In this document: positions 1-8,094 of the stretch, in pieces | Numbering within the stretch: position 1 is the first letter of the stretch | How the letters are laid out: each line of letters begins with the position of its first letter | Assembly: GCF_050279675.1 (NCBI RefSeq) | Contig: NZ_JBNNUK010000007.1 | Location: 1-64,000 of the forward strand | Direction of reading: 5' to 3' | DNA length: 64,000 nucleotides | DNA from: Viridibacillus sp050279675 | Lineage (GTDB): Bacteria; Bacillota; Bacilli; Bacillales_A; Planococcaceae | Translations under genes and position numbers: made by a program | Notes under the pieces: generated by a model | The model's database searches: none | What the model was told of the DNA's origin: nothing | Seen by the model: only the letters and a program-made list of their open reading frames with translations

Positions 1-76
1 CTTTCCTTCAGATATTCATTCAATATAGTGATGGAATTTAAAATTCCGCATTGGTATATCTGTTTAAAGTAACCTT

Positions 77-110
77 CTTCTTCAAGTAAAGCACCCGTTA
101 GTTGAAGAAG
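77..110. repeat. Dispersed palindrome, copy 1
   Basis: Arms at 77-85 and 102-110 (CTTCTTCAA / TTGAAGAAG) flank a centre containing GCACCCG. It is the first of at least eight related elements between here and about 8.5 kb. The arms differ between copies but still pair, and the CCC-containing centre keeps one orientation. Confidence 0.6.
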
Positions 111-207
111 GATTAGGACACGATATCTTTCAATTCCGCTAAAAATTCAGTTTGAAAGCCCGCTTCGAATACTACACACTGAAACCATACACACACATTT
201 TATATTA

Positions 208-242
208 TAAAAAAAGCCTAACTGAATTAATCAGTAGGCTTA
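208..242 (-). terminator. Rho-independent terminator of the DUF3888 gene
   Basis: Read on the minus strand, AAGCCTACTGA pairs with TCAGTTAGGCTT across a short loop and is followed by a run of T. It starts 8 bases after the stop codon of the gene at 250-1068. Confidence 0.8.
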
Positions 243-249
243 ATTCCCC

Positions 250-1068
250 CTATACATACCATGGTAATTTATAATCCATTTTCTTACCTTGTTTACTATT
301 TTCATCTGTTACTATCCAATTACCATCCTTCTTTTGTACTTTATAAATTACATTTGTGCCATCAGACTTTTTAAAGAGTATATAACCTGTGTTGCCTTTT
401 ATAAAGGCTACAGGGTCAATAACATTTTTATAGGGTATCTTTCTCTCAGGAAGCAAAATGTTGGTTACTATTTCTTCTACAATATTTAAAAGTGATTTAA
501 ATTCATTATTTAATTCTGTTTGGTATTGCAATTGATTGTATGTGTAAGAAGAGTAAGACTCTAAATTCAAATTAAAAGACTGTTTTATATCTGAAAGTGT
601 TGCTTTATAAAATTCATTTATATCCTTTTCTAATTTATCTCCCTCATGTTTAAAGCTAATGGTTTTAACCCCAAATGGACTTATATTAAAAGTCATTGTT
701 TCCTTACTAAAAGGAGGGTCAAGTGCATGTTCAAATGTTGTGACTTGGACTTTGACAATAAAGCTAAACTGCCCCTCTGGCTCTCTGATGATACTCAGAA
801 TCTTAGCATCATATAAACCATATTGCTTGAGATAGCCATAATAATTAATAATTTCCTTTTGTATAGATGGGTCAAGGGTTGTAAGCAATGTATCATATAT
901 AAGTTTATAATCAGGTTGCTCACTTTGGGCATCAAGTTTTCCTGAAATTAATGTTAACAAAGCATCTTTGTATAAGTCCTCATTCAGGGGTTTTTCCGCA
1001 ACCACTTGATGGTTATTAATATGGATACTAAGAAGGACAAAAGATAATATTGCCAGGATTTTCTTCAT
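250..1068 (-). CDS. Secreted DUF3888-family protein
   Basis: This 272-residue protein starts with a short basic stretch and a hydrophobic segment ending near VVAEK, a typical Sec signal peptide, so it is probably exported. Around residues 65-145 it has the arrangement I associate with Bacillus DUF3888 proteins: a NYYG motif, a LYDAKILSI-REPEG stretch, then an aromatic-rich strand with DPPFSKETMTF and a FKHEGD element. No catalytic residues are recognisable. The C-terminal 100 residues, ending in a lysine-rich tail and LPWYV, may be a separate beta domain. It is a single-gene unit with its own terminator. The family assignment is from memory of the pattern; the function is unknown. Confidence 0.75.
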   Translation of the reverse strand: MKKILAILSFVLLSIHINNHQVVAEKPLNEDLYKDALLTLISGKLDAQSEQPDYKLIYDTLLTTLDPSIQKEIINYYGYLKQYGLYDAKILSIIREPEGQFSFIVKVQVTTFEHALDPPFSKETMTFNISPFGVKTISFKHEGDKLEKDINEFYKATLSDIKQSFNLNLESYSSYTYNQLQYQTELNNEFKSLLNIVEEIVTNILLPERKIPYKNVIDPVAFIKGNTGYILFKKSDGTNVIYKVQKKDGNWIVTDENSKQGKKMDYKLPWYV

Positions 1069-1130
1069 CGAATACTCCTTTAATATAGATTTAATTAATG
1101 AGTATTTTCCCCTGAAATCTTTAAATTAAT

Positions 1131-1223
1131 CTTCAACTAAACTGCCTCTTTAGTTGAACAAGAAAAAAGAGCTGTCTAAACAGCTCCAAGATCTTCTACT
1201 AAAGCACCCGTTAGTTGAATAAG
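1131..1223. repeat. Composite palindromic repeat, copies 2 and 3
   Basis: A palindrome with perfect 10-bp arms (1132-1141 and 1149-1158, TTCAACTAAA / TTTAGTTGAA) is followed by a GAGCTG...CAGCTC hairpin (1169-1186) and then a second palindrome (1193-1223). The same three-part order occurs at 3467-3564, so the unit of about 90 bp appears to be the mobile or duplicated entity. The central hairpin resembles a terminator stem. Confidence 0.65.
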
Positions 1224-1283
1224 AACAGTACGCTAATTCAACAATCCCGCCCGTTTGGAAAAGATCATACTAACCCTTTGTAA

Positions 1284-1655
1284 TTATAAAATTGTTGCCT
1301 CATCAAAAGGTATTTCTTCACCATTCACTAGAACATTGATTGTATCGTGCTTTGAATCTGTAGTTAAATAATATACATTTCGCTTTATATCTTTATCTTG
1401 TGGGTTAAGTTCATTAAATATTATATTTACTATATTATCTTGCGGTTCTAAGTCTGCTTCTATTTCTCCATTGGAATGAAAAATAATATAAGAACCTTTT
1501 GTACCGTCATTAATTGATTGGAGTTTTAAATTGGAATCAATATGCTCTTCAATTTTTTGAGGTACATTTTCAATTTCACTAAAACTTAATTTTGATGGAT
1601 TACAGGCTGATAAAATAAACACAGCAAAAAGTACTGAAACAAACATTTTTTTCAA
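1284..1655 (-). CDS. Small lipoprotein, unrecognised family
   Basis: I place the start at a TTG codon (1655) because GGAGGAGGTG lies about 7 bases upstream. A start at 1673 would put the same Shine-Dalgarno sequence inside the gene. The resulting 123-residue protein begins MKKMFVSVLF and reaches a lipobox LSAC within 18 residues, as expected for a signal-peptidase-II substrate anchored outside the membrane. The rest is acidic and hydrophilic with no motif I recognise. It lies among other small secreted or lipid-anchored proteins and is bounded by palindromic repeats on both sides. Confidence 0.65.
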   Translation of the reverse strand: MKKMFVSVLFAVFILSACNPSKLSFSEIENVPQKIEEHIDSNLKLQSINDGTKGSYIIFHSNGEIEADLEPQDNIVNIIFNELNPQDKDIKRNVYYLTTDSKHDTINVLVNGEEIPFDEATIL

Positions 1656-1677
1656 TTCCTTCACCTCCTCCATCCAC

Positions 1678-1711
1678 TCTACAACTAAACTGCCCCTTTA
1701 GTTGAATAGCA
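1678..1711. repeat. Dispersed palindrome, copy 4
   Basis: Arms at 1682-1689 and 1697-1704 (CAACTAAA / TTTAGTTG) flank CTGCCCC, so the loop is seven bases. The element sits just upstream of the lipoprotein start. A half copy (GTAGTTGAATAAG) lies at 1808-1820. Confidence 0.6.
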
Positions 1712-1865
1712 ACTATTTAATGTCCGCTCTCCTCTTTTTTTAAACTATAAGCAGGGGGCTTCTTAAGTATTGTCATTTTTAATTTCTTGAAGAAATTAAT
1801 TTTCATCGTAGTTGAATAAGGTAAATTTCATCCACTACCTGTTAAATTCTCTACAATTAATACTT

Positions 1866-2000
1866 CTAGATTTGTTTACTCTCTTCAAAATACCTACTTA
1901 GGCTATCTATAATGAAGAAGATTGTTGCGTAAACAAATGAGACAAGTAATGCAGCAATTATTGAAGTTAAAAATGCTGCAAATAATTTTCGACTAAGCAT
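1866..2000 (-). CDS. 44-residue membrane protein or N-terminal fragment
   Basis: ATG at 2000 opens a 44-codon frame ending in TAG at 1866. The product starts MLSRKLFAAF, has one long hydrophobic helix (about residues 6-32) and ends in a charged tail ESKQI. Ribosome-binding sequence is weak (GGTGTG). The helix is immediately followed by a charged stretch and a stop, and a half palindromic repeat lies just beyond, so this may be the surviving N-terminus of a longer multi-helix protein rather than an intact small protein. Confidence 0.35.
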   Translation of the reverse strand: MLSRKLFAAFLTSIIAALLVSFVYATIFFIIDSLSRYFEESKQI

Positions 2001-2066
2001 ATTCACACCACTCTCTTTCTAAAAAATGGCTAACCTTAAAATACGAATAGGTTTAATAGTTTTGTG

Positions 2067-2723
2067 CTATTTTTTATAACCTAAAACTTTTCCTTCAACT
2101 TTCTCCATTGGCAAGACCCCAAAATCTTTACTATCGACACTTCTCCACCAATTATCTCCCAAAACAAATAAAGTGTTCTCTTCAACTTTTACAGGCTTCA
2201 TAGTGGTTGCAAAATATTCTTTCCAAGACTCTTCGTCGCCTCTATTGGCAGGGTCAACTTTTTCGAAATATTCATCTTGTCTCATTCCCCTGTTTAATGC
2301 GTTAGAATAAAAGGTATCTAGTTTTGTACCATCGATAAATACTTGACCTTTTTTAATTTCTACGGTTTCACCTGGTAACCCAACTACTCTTGAAATGTAA
2401 TTTTCGGGCATATTGAAGTGGGGATTGCTTTCTACTGTGAAGTCGGTTGATTTGAAGTAAATAACGTCTCCTCGTTTTACTTCCTTGTCATTAGGATCAA
2501 CGACTAAGCTGGAATGAGCTAATGCTTCATAATCGTGATTACCTCTGTCCATATTGTCATAATTCCAATCCACTAACAACGAATCTTCAAGAGGTTCTAC
2601 TAATTCAACCGTAGATTTTGTAGTTTTATCTGTAATCGTTTTCGTTTCATTCGAAGTAACCTCTGATGAACATGCAGTCAGTAATACAGCCAATCCAATT
2701 AAAAATAATTTTTTCAACTCCAT
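2067..2723 (-). CDS. Signal-peptidase-I-like lipoprotein without catalytic residues
   Basis: The 218-residue protein begins with a lipoprotein signal (LLTAC, Cys18), so the mature protein is probably anchored outside the membrane. Residues 84-90 (RGDVIYF), 110-119 (ISRVVGLPGE) and 188-203 (LGDNWWRSVDSKDFG) match boxes C, D and E of S26 signal peptidase I. Two things are missing. There is no box B SM-PT segment with the nucleophilic serine ahead of RGD, and the general-base lysine that normally precedes RVVGLPG is a serine (YISR). By family knowledge such a protein should not cleave signal peptides. It keeps the fold and may bind substrates or act as an adaptor. AAAGGAG precedes the ATG. Confidence 0.8.
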   Translation of the reverse strand: MELKKLFLIGLAVLLTACSSEVTSNETKTITDKTTKSTVELVEPLEDSLLVDWNYDNMDRGNHDYEALAHSSLVVDPNDKEVKRGDVIYFKSTDFTVESNPHFNMPENYISRVVGLPGETVEIKKGQVFIDGTKLDTFYSNALNRGMRQDEYFEKVDPANRGDEESWKEYFATTMKPVKVEENTLFVLGDNWWRSVDSKDFGVLPMEKVEGKVLGYKK

Positions 2724-2841
2724 AATCTCCTTTACTTACATTATACCAATAATATACAATTAACCCTTTTAAATCATAGAATATTCCGTTAAAAATAAAC
2801 TGTTATTTGATTTAAAAATCCTCCAAAAAAGTAACACTGCA

Positions 2842-2912
2842 TATTCAACCAAACTGCCCCGTTAGTTGAATAAGAACAAAGAACTTCTACTAAAGTACTC
2901 CATTTCTTGAAG
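2842..2912. repeat. Dispersed palindrome, copy 5, with a degenerate second half
   Basis: TTCAAC (2844-2849) and GTTGAA (2865-2870) flank AAACTGCCCC. A degenerate second element (TTCTACTAAAGTACTCC) follows at about 2883-2912. The GAGCTG hairpin that separates the two halves of the composite copies is missing here. Confidence 0.5.
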
Positions 2913-2922
2913 CGGAGGAATT

Positions 2923-3408
2923 CTATTTTTCAAAAAACTGATTTACTTTATTTTCATCTTCCAAATATTTTTGTGTGAGTTTTGTTAGGTCTTCTTCACT
3001 CATATATTCACTTAATTCTTTTCCGTACCAACTTTCTAATTCTTGTTTTGTTATTTTATACTGTTGGTCTTCAAAATTAAATGTAATCCACTTAGCATTT
3101 TTGACTAACGAAAATATAAACGTAGCATTGTATATTGCCGTTTCTTTGTAGTTTTTTTCTATTTCTTCTGCACCTATACCTTTATAATTTAAAAGTATTC
3201 CATAAGGCTCTTCTTTGGTTTTAAGTTCAAACCCATTGAAATATTCACTATTAGGCAATAGTTTTACAATATTCCCTACTGCACTGTTATCGCCTACATA
3301 TGAATCTTTATATTGAAATATATCCTCATTTACTTCTCTTGAATTACATCCGTTTAAGAAAAGTAATATCAACAATGAAAAAAGGAAAAATTCCGTTATT
3401 CTTTTCAC
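2923..3408 (-). CDS. DUF4825-domain lipoprotein
   Basis: This 161-residue protein has an N-terminal hydrophobic segment ending in the lipobox LNGC, so it should be lipid-anchored on the outer face of the membrane. Residues 30-80 contain the hallmarks of DUF4825: YKDSYVGDNSAVGNIV, a conserved LP, and an EPYGILLNY strand. The second half is a helix-rich tail ending KVNQFFEK. DUF4825 is common in Bacilli, often in lipoproteins or beside anti-sigma-like genes, but has no assigned activity that I know of. It is bracketed by palindromic repeats. Confidence 0.75.
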   Translation of the reverse strand: MKRITEFFLFSLLILLFLNGCNSREVNEDIFQYKDSYVGDNSAVGNIVKLLPNSEYFNGFELKTKEEPYGILLNYKGIGAEEIEKNYKETAIYNATFIFSLVKNAKWITFNFEDQQYKITKQELESWYGKELSEYMSEEDLTKLTQKYLEDENKVNQFFEK

Positions 3409-3466
3409 TTTTTATCCCCCTTAAGTTCAATATCCACATTCTAATTTTACTATAAAAATACAATTC

Positions 3467-3564
3467 CTTTATTAAATTATCCTGACCCGTTAGTTTAATA
3501 AGAAAAAAGAGCTGCCTAGGCAACTCAATGATCTTCAAGTAAAGCACCCCGTTAGCTTAATAAG
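3467..3564. repeat. Composite palindromic repeat, copies 6 and 7
   Basis: The order is the same as at 1131-1223: a palindrome ending TTTAATAAG, then a GAGCTGCCTAGGCAACTC hairpin, then a second palindrome (3533-3564). In the first palindrome the right arm reads TTTAATAA rather than TAGTTGAA and the left arm reads TTATTAAA, so both arms changed together. This suggests selection for, or conversion of, the stem. Confidence 0.6.
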
Positions 3565-3573
3565 GAACAAAAC

Positions 3574-3717
3574 TTACAAATTAGGTTTAATGTATTCTCC
3601 TGTTGAAGCATTAAAGCCTGCTGCTTCCATTTTAGTCTGGTCACTATTCCAACCTATCACTAATATTAGATTACTATTTCTCTCTGTCCAGTTAGATAAT
3701 GAGACTGGATTTAATCC
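3574..3717 (-). pseudogene. 3' remnant of an unrecognised gene
   Basis: An open frame without any start codon runs from a stop at 3718-3720 to TAA at 3574. It encodes about 47 residues, including LVIGWNSDQTKMEAAG and ending GEYIKPNL. Residue choice looks protein-like, and the frame is open over 140 bases in an otherwise stop-rich stretch. I take it as the C-terminal end of a deleted gene. I do not recognise the family. Confidence 0.35.
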
Positions 3718-3728
3718 TTATTGAATGA

Positions 3729-4802
3729 TTAACGGAATGGATGTGTCTCCTGTTCTCCTTCAGCTTTCCATTTGGCAATTTCCTCCCGTACACGTGGGGC
3801 AACTTCTGTTCCAAGCAATTCTATGGCACGCATGACTTGATTATGTGGCATTGTACTTAACGGAACATACATCATAAAGCGTGTAATCCCTACATGCTTA
3901 CGAAGATGGATGATTTTTTCGGCGACTGTATCTGGATCACCAACATACAATGCCCCTTCAAAACTTCGTGCAGCATCAAAGCTGGAACGATTATAATAAG
4001 GCCAGCCCCGCTCTTTGCCAAGTTTATTCATGCCTGCCTGAGTGGATGGGAAAAATGTATCTGCTGCCAATTCCGTATTCTCTCCAACAAATCCTATCGA
4101 ATGAGATCCCACCTGAAGTTTTGATACATCATGACCAGCCTGAGCCGCAGCTTTCTTATATAGCTGTACGATTGGTGCAAATTGCATTGGGCTACCACCA
4201 ATAATCGCCAGCATAAGTGGTAATCCCAGAAGACCGGCACGGATAGCAGACTCCTGATTTCCACCGCTACCAACCCATATCGGTAAAGGATTTTGAACAG
4301 GTCTTGGATACACACCTAAATTATTGATTGCTGGTCGATGTCCGCCTTCCCAAGTCACTTTTTCGGACTGACGTATTTTGAGCAGTAATTCCAAATGTTC
4401 TTCAAACAGTTCATCATAGTCATTCAAGTTATAGCCAAACAATGGAAAGGATTCAATAAAGGAACCACGCCCCGCCATAATCTCTGCGCGTCCATTTGAA
4501 ATGCCATCCAGTGTAGAAAAATCCTGAAAAACGCGCACAGGATCTGCTGAAGAAAGCACGGTTACTGCACTCGTGAGCCGTATCTTTTTCGTTTGTGGTG
4601 CCGCCGCTGATAGAACCATCGCTGGAGAGGATGCTGCATAATCCTTCCTATGGTGCTCACCAACGCCAAATACATCAAGTCCTACTTGATCAGCAAGAAC
4701 GATTTCTTCGACAACGTCACGCAATCGCTGTGCGTGACTTATCACTTCACCACTATGAACATCTGGTTTCGTTTCTACAAAAGACGTAATACCTATTTCC
4801 AT
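3729..4802 (-). CDS. LLM-class flavin-dependent oxidoreductase
   Basis: This 357-residue protein belongs to the bacterial luciferase-like monooxygenase family, which uses reduced FMN or F420 to oxidise small molecules. Visible family features are GVGEHH near residue 46, LTSAVTVLSSADPVRVFQDFST, the glycine-rich EIMAGRGSF, and PLPIWVGSGG in the middle of the barrel. Length is typical. It lies 100 bases downstream of the MFS exporter on the same strand, so both are probably made from the TetR-controlled promoter near 6230. The substrate cannot be read from sequence. The gene is visibly more GC-rich than its neighbours, consistent with acquisition. Confidence 0.85.
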   Translation of the reverse strand: MEIGITSFVETKPDVHSGEVISHAQRLRDVVEEIVLADQVGLDVFGVGEHHRKDYAASSPAMVLSAAAPQTKKIRLTSAVTVLSSADPVRVFQDFSTLDGISNGRAEIMAGRGSFIESFPLFGYNLNDYDELFEEHLELLLKIRQSEKVTWEGGHRPAINNLGVYPRPVQNPLPIWVGSGGNQESAIRAGLLGLPLMLAIIGGSPMQFAPIVQLYKKAAAQAGHDVSKLQVGSHSIGFVGENTELAADTFFPSTQAGMNKLGKERGWPYYNRSSFDAARSFEGALYVGDPDTVAEKIIHLRKHVGITRFMMYVPLSTMPHNQVMRAIELLGTEVAPRVREEIAKWKAEGEQETHPFR

Positions 4803-4902
4803 TTGTTATCTCTCCTAGTTTAATTAGATTTTAAGCCTACAAAATTAGTCATTTCCTTTATGGTAGTAATGTGTTATTCATATTGGCTAACACATGTTTA
4901 TT

Positions 4903-6162
4903 TCACGAAGTCTTAACTCGGCTGGTCATAGCCCAAAAAAGAAGAGCCAAAGCACTGACAGAGGCTCCGAGTAAAGAAACCCCTCTCCAGCCAAAGTGTG
5001 CGTAGATTTGAGTCGAAGCAATGGAACCGCTAGCACTGCCGATAGAATAAAACACCATATACCCAGCAGTAAGTCGACTCCGTGCTTCTGTACGCAATGG
5101 AAGGATCATGGTTTGATTTGTAACATGTATTGCCTGTACGGCCAAATCAAGTAGAACTATACCTATCACTAATGCGATTAATGACTGCTCTATATAACTG
5201 ATGAACAACCATGAAATTAATAATAGAGCTAAAGCAATACCTGTCGTTCGTTGTCCGTAACCTCGATCGGCCAATTTCCCTGCTCGTGCCGCAGCTAATG
5301 CTCCAGCCACACCTACAAGACCGAAAGCACCAATTGCACTATGAGATAGTGCAATTGGTGGTGTGCTAAGTGGCAGTACTAGTGAAGTCCACAAAATGCT
5401 GAAATCAGCAAAAATCAGCATGCCTAGAACGGAGCGAACTCGTAATGTTCGTTCTTGAATAAACAAAGCAAGCACCGATCTAATCAACTGAGAATAGGAT
5501 AGTGATTTTACCTCGCGCTCAACATTGGGCAACAACTTTAAAAACATACAAACCATCAAAAGCATGAGCGCAGCAGAAACTAGATATACGGAACGCCAAC
5601 CCGCAAGATCTGTTAATATACCAGCAAAAGTCCGTGCGAGAAGTATGCCAATGACTATCCCACTTGTTACAATGCCAACGACACGACCTCGTTCTATAGG
5701 GGAAGCGATGTTCGCTGCAAACGCCACAAGAGTCTGTGTCACAACTGCAAGCAGCCCCACCAAAGCCATACCTGCGAAAAGTACCATGCTAGAGAAGGCA
5801 GTACCAACTATAACCAGAGCTGTTATAGATAATAGCATCTGGCCGACAATTAGACGTCGCTGGTTTAGTAAATCTCCAAGCGGCACGAGTAGTAGTAAAC
5901 CCAATCCATAAAAAATCTGTGTGATGGTAATAACGACACCGATAATGGAATGGTCAATACCAAACTCATTAGATAGTTGATCAAGCAACGGCTGTGCAAA
6001 GTAAATATTGGCAACAGACATTCCACAGGCAATCGCAAACAATAATGCCAACGCGCGAGACATGGATGGTTGTTGATTCACATTAGGTTTCGTTATGGAA
6101 TATTTATCACTTATCTCGGTGTAGTGTGGATCATTTTCTAGATTCGTCTCTGTTTCGCACAC
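4903..6162 (-). CDS. MFS transporter, efflux type
   Basis: This 419-residue protein has an N-terminal cytoplasmic extension of about 35 residues and then roughly 12 hydrophobic segments, the standard major facilitator layout. The loop between helices 2 and 3 carries GDLLNQRR, the usual basic loop motif. I use the GTG start at 6162, which lies behind GGGGG. Position directly behind a divergent TetR gene, with operator palindromes in the shared intergenic region, points to drug or metabolite export induced by ligand. The luciferase-like gene follows. The substrate is unknown. Confidence 0.85.
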   Translation of the reverse strand: MCETETNLENDPHYTEISDKYSITKPNVNQQPSMSRALALLFAIACGMSVANIYFAQPLLDQLSNEFGIDHSIIGVVITITQIFYGLGLLLLVPLGDLLNQRRLIVGQMLLSITALVIVGTAFSSMVLFAGMALVGLLAVVTQTLVAFAANIASPIERGRVVGIVTSGIVIGILLARTFAGILTDLAGWRSVYLVSAALMLLMVCMFLKLLPNVEREVKSLSYSQLIRSVLALFIQERTLRVRSVLGMLIFADFSILWTSLVLPLSTPPIALSHSAIGAFGLVGVAGALAAARAGKLADRGYGQRTTGIALALLLISWLFISYIEQSLIALVIGIVLLDLAVQAIHVTNQTMILPLRTEARSRLTAGYMVFYSIGSASGSIASTQIYAHFGWRGVSLLGASVSALALLFWAMTSRVKTS

Positions 6163-6200
6163 ACCTTAACCCCCAATCATATTATTTTTTAATCATAACA

Positions 6201-6259
6201 TACCGTTCGGTACAATATAATTACTGGTAAATATATCTTAACCATATTCATTATGTCAA
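6201..6259 (-). promoter_or_regulatory. TetR operator and candidate promoter for the MFS/LLM unit
   Basis: TACCGTTCGGTA at 6201-6212 is an inverted repeat (TACCG/CGGTA, two-base spacer). On the minus strand TTGACA (6254-6259) lies 18 bases before TATATT (6230-6235), upstream of the operator, so a repressor bound there would sit in the early transcribed region. A near-identical element lies at the tetR promoter. Confidence 0.6.
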
Positions 6260-6309
6260 CAATTTATTTGAATTAAAGTTAATATTACATTAAATAAATA
6301 GAGCATGGT

Positions 6310-6357
6310 TTGACATGGTGAATGGCTAATAATATAATAATTACATACTGTTTGGTA
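6310..6357 (+). promoter_or_regulatory. tetR promoter with overlapping operator
   Basis: TTGACA (6310-6315) and TATAAT (6333-6338) are both perfect, with a 17-base spacer. TACTGTTTGGTA (6346-6357), a variant of the palindrome at 6201, covers the expected transcription start. This is the layout of an autorepressed TetR gene. Confidence 0.75.
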
Positions 6358-6437
6358 TTAAAAAGGACAATTGTAATTACCTACACATACATCCTAAAGC
6401 AATTAATAAAATCAAAGTTTGAAGAGGTGAATTCTTA

Positions 6438-7019
6438 ATGGCAAGAACCCGTGAATTTGATGAGGATCAAGTTTTAGATGCAGCAATGCAGTTATTTTGG
6501 GAGAAGGGATATGAGGCTACCTCATTAAGTGATCTTACTTCTAGAATGGGTATTCAACGCCCTAGTATTTATTCGACTTTTGGAGATAAGAAAGAATTAT
6601 TTGAAGCCGCACTTCGTAGATATACAATGTCTCGAGCCTCTGATATACGAACTAAGCTTCAAAGTCACTCCTCTGTAAAAGAGGCATTTTCTATTTTCTT
6701 TGCAGATGTCGTCATGGAAGAATACGCAAAAGATCTTAGTAAAGGTTGTTTTTGTATCAATACAATGGTTGAACTAGCACCTCATGATGAGAAATTTGAA
6801 ATCTTAACCAGAGAACATCAAATGTACCTAGCCGTCATTTTTCAGGAGACAATCGAGCGGGGAATCCAATCAGGTGAGTTGGAAGCCAACACAGATGCAA
6901 AGCCTTTGGCACAGGCAATGATTGTAGCGTTAATCGGTCTAACAGTTATGATGAAATCTCGCCCCCAACGTTCATTTGTCGACAATGCAATAGCAGCGAC
7001 GCTCACATTACTTAAGTGA
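6438..7019 (+). CDS. TetR/AcrR-family repressor
   Basis: This 193-residue protein starts with a TetR helix-turn-helix (about residues 5-52: FDEDQVLDAAMQLFWEKGYE, SLSDLTSRMGI, PSIYSTFGDKKELF). The remaining helical domain is the ligand pocket of this family and contains a GCFCINT segment found in one common C-terminal subtype. AGAGGTG precedes the ATG. It is divergent from the MFS and monooxygenase genes, and both promoters carry the same palindrome, so it most likely represses itself and them until a ligand binds. The ligand is unknown. Confidence 0.88.
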   Translation: MARTREFDEDQVLDAAMQLFWEKGYEATSLSDLTSRMGIQRPSIYSTFGDKKELFEAALRRYTMSRASDIRTKLQSHSSVKEAFSIFFADVVMEEYAKDLSKGCFCINTMVELAPHDEKFEILTREHQMYLAVIFQETIERGIQSGELEANTDAKPLAQAMIVALIGLTVMMKSRPQRSFVDNAIAATLTLLK

Positions 7020-7633
7020 CATGATTGTATATGAAACTACGGAAACTATACTTTTATAGAACTGTAGCTTGAATGAAAATGATGCGATTTTAAAAAATAA
7101 GGAGTTGTCTGTCTATTGTGAAATTAAAATATCTTTTTGACAATACAAATCTTAATATAAGGACATAACCATATAAATTGGCAAAATGTCTACAAGCTGG
7201 TAATAAGGACACCCTATCACCTGAAAGTTCACATTCAGTACGATATCCATCCATAAAGCATTGTATTTTTGCTAAACTGATCAGAATAGATCTATCAAAG
7301 TGTCTTAGATTCATAGTCCATTTGAAGTGACATTACTATTGGATCTTCTATATTGGTGTGAGACCATGCTGACTCTTTGAGATAAATTTCGATTAAAAAT
7401 CATCTGAAAACCTTGTTTTTTTTCCAGATAAAAAGCCATAGCTTGAAATGAAGTTTAATCAAAATAAACGCTGCACCTGATAATGGTTTAACTGTACAGG
7501 TTGTTAATGATCTTTAATCTTTTAGAGCAACATATAAAAAAGTTGCTCTCTTTAATTTAAAGCTATATTTCACAAATAGGCGAAAATAGATTATACTTGA
7601 CTAACTATCATATTCCAAAAGGAGGAATTTCTT
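7020..7633. other. Gene-poor stretch with a hairpin
   Basis: No convincing gene. A minus-strand frame at 7090-7314 has no ribosome-binding site and odd composition. A short open stretch near 7455-7520 looks like a coding remnant. A hairpin AGAGCAAC (7524-7531) / GTTGCTCT (7542-7549) followed by CTTTAATTT may be a weak plus-strand terminator or attenuator ahead of the small gene at 7634. Confidence 0.4.
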
Positions 7634-7828
7634 ATGACCGAGAATAATCAATCTGAAGCACCAAAAAAGAAAATCAGCCTGAAAGATGCTGTGAAGCAGC
7701 AGCTTGAAAACAAAAAGAACCAATCTTCTCCTAATAAAGGACAGAAAAATGCCGACCTTTCAACAAAAAAAATGAAAAGTCAGCAAGCGAAAAAAACAAG
7801 CAATACTCGTAGAAAAATGGGTGTCTAA
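7634..7828 (+). CDS. Small basic conserved hypothetical protein
   Basis: This 64-residue, lysine-rich, very hydrophilic protein has a strong AAGGAGG and suitable spacing before ATG. The C-terminal part (MKSQQAKK, then NTRRKMGV) matches a pattern I know from short Bacillaceae hypothetical proteins ending in RRKMGV or RRRTGV. No membrane segment, no cysteine and no fold are predicted by eye, so it is probably disordered, possibly nucleic-acid binding. A terminator follows at 7931-7975. Confidence 0.65.
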   Translation: MTENNQSEAPKKKISLKDAVKQQLENKKNQSSPNKGQKNADLSTKKMKSQQAKKTSNTRRKMGV

Positions 7829-7930
7829 TTTCTAAAAAATCGGGCATCTATCGCCTCGGTGTCAAAGTCTGGCTAACAGATGGACAGATTAGACCTATAT
7901 AGGAAATCTACTCTAAAAAAAGAGAAGTGA

Positions 7931-7975
7931 AAAAGCATTCAAGGGGACAGTTCAGTTTCCTGAATGCTTTTTTTA
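7931..7975 (+). terminator. Terminator after the small basic protein gene
   Basis: AAAGCATTCA (7932-7941) pairs with TGAATGCTTT (7961-7970) and is followed by TTTTT. Confidence 0.8.
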
Positions 7976-7978
7976 TGA

Positions 7979-8012
7979 TTTTCTACTAAAGTAACCGCTA
8001 GTCCAATAAAAG
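7979..8012. repeat. Dispersed palindrome, diverged copy 8
   Basis: TTCTACTAAAGTAACCGCTAGTCCAATAAAAG-like element. It keeps the ACTAAA...CTAGT core and the AATAA end, but the arms pair imperfectly. Confidence 0.4.
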
Positions 8013-8032
8013 TCCACTAATATTCTCACTAT

Positions 8033-8076
8033 AATATAAAAATAGTGCCAACTTCTCTTTAATAGAAATTGGCACT
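8033..8076 (-). terminator. Terminator of the zinc-ribbon gene
   Basis: AGTGCCAA (8044-8051) pairs with TTGGCACT (8069-8076), with extra pairing inside. On the minus strand it is followed by ATTTTTA. Confidence 0.75.
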
Positions 8077-8094
8077 TCGTTTAGTCGCTATACG

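Noticed and set aside
1131..1223. Insertion sequence ends
   Set aside because: No transposase frame and no target duplication are visible; the elements are short palindromes only.
7090..7314. 74-codon minus-strand frame in the gap behind tetR
   Set aside because: No ribosome-binding site, unusual residue composition and no recognisable motif.
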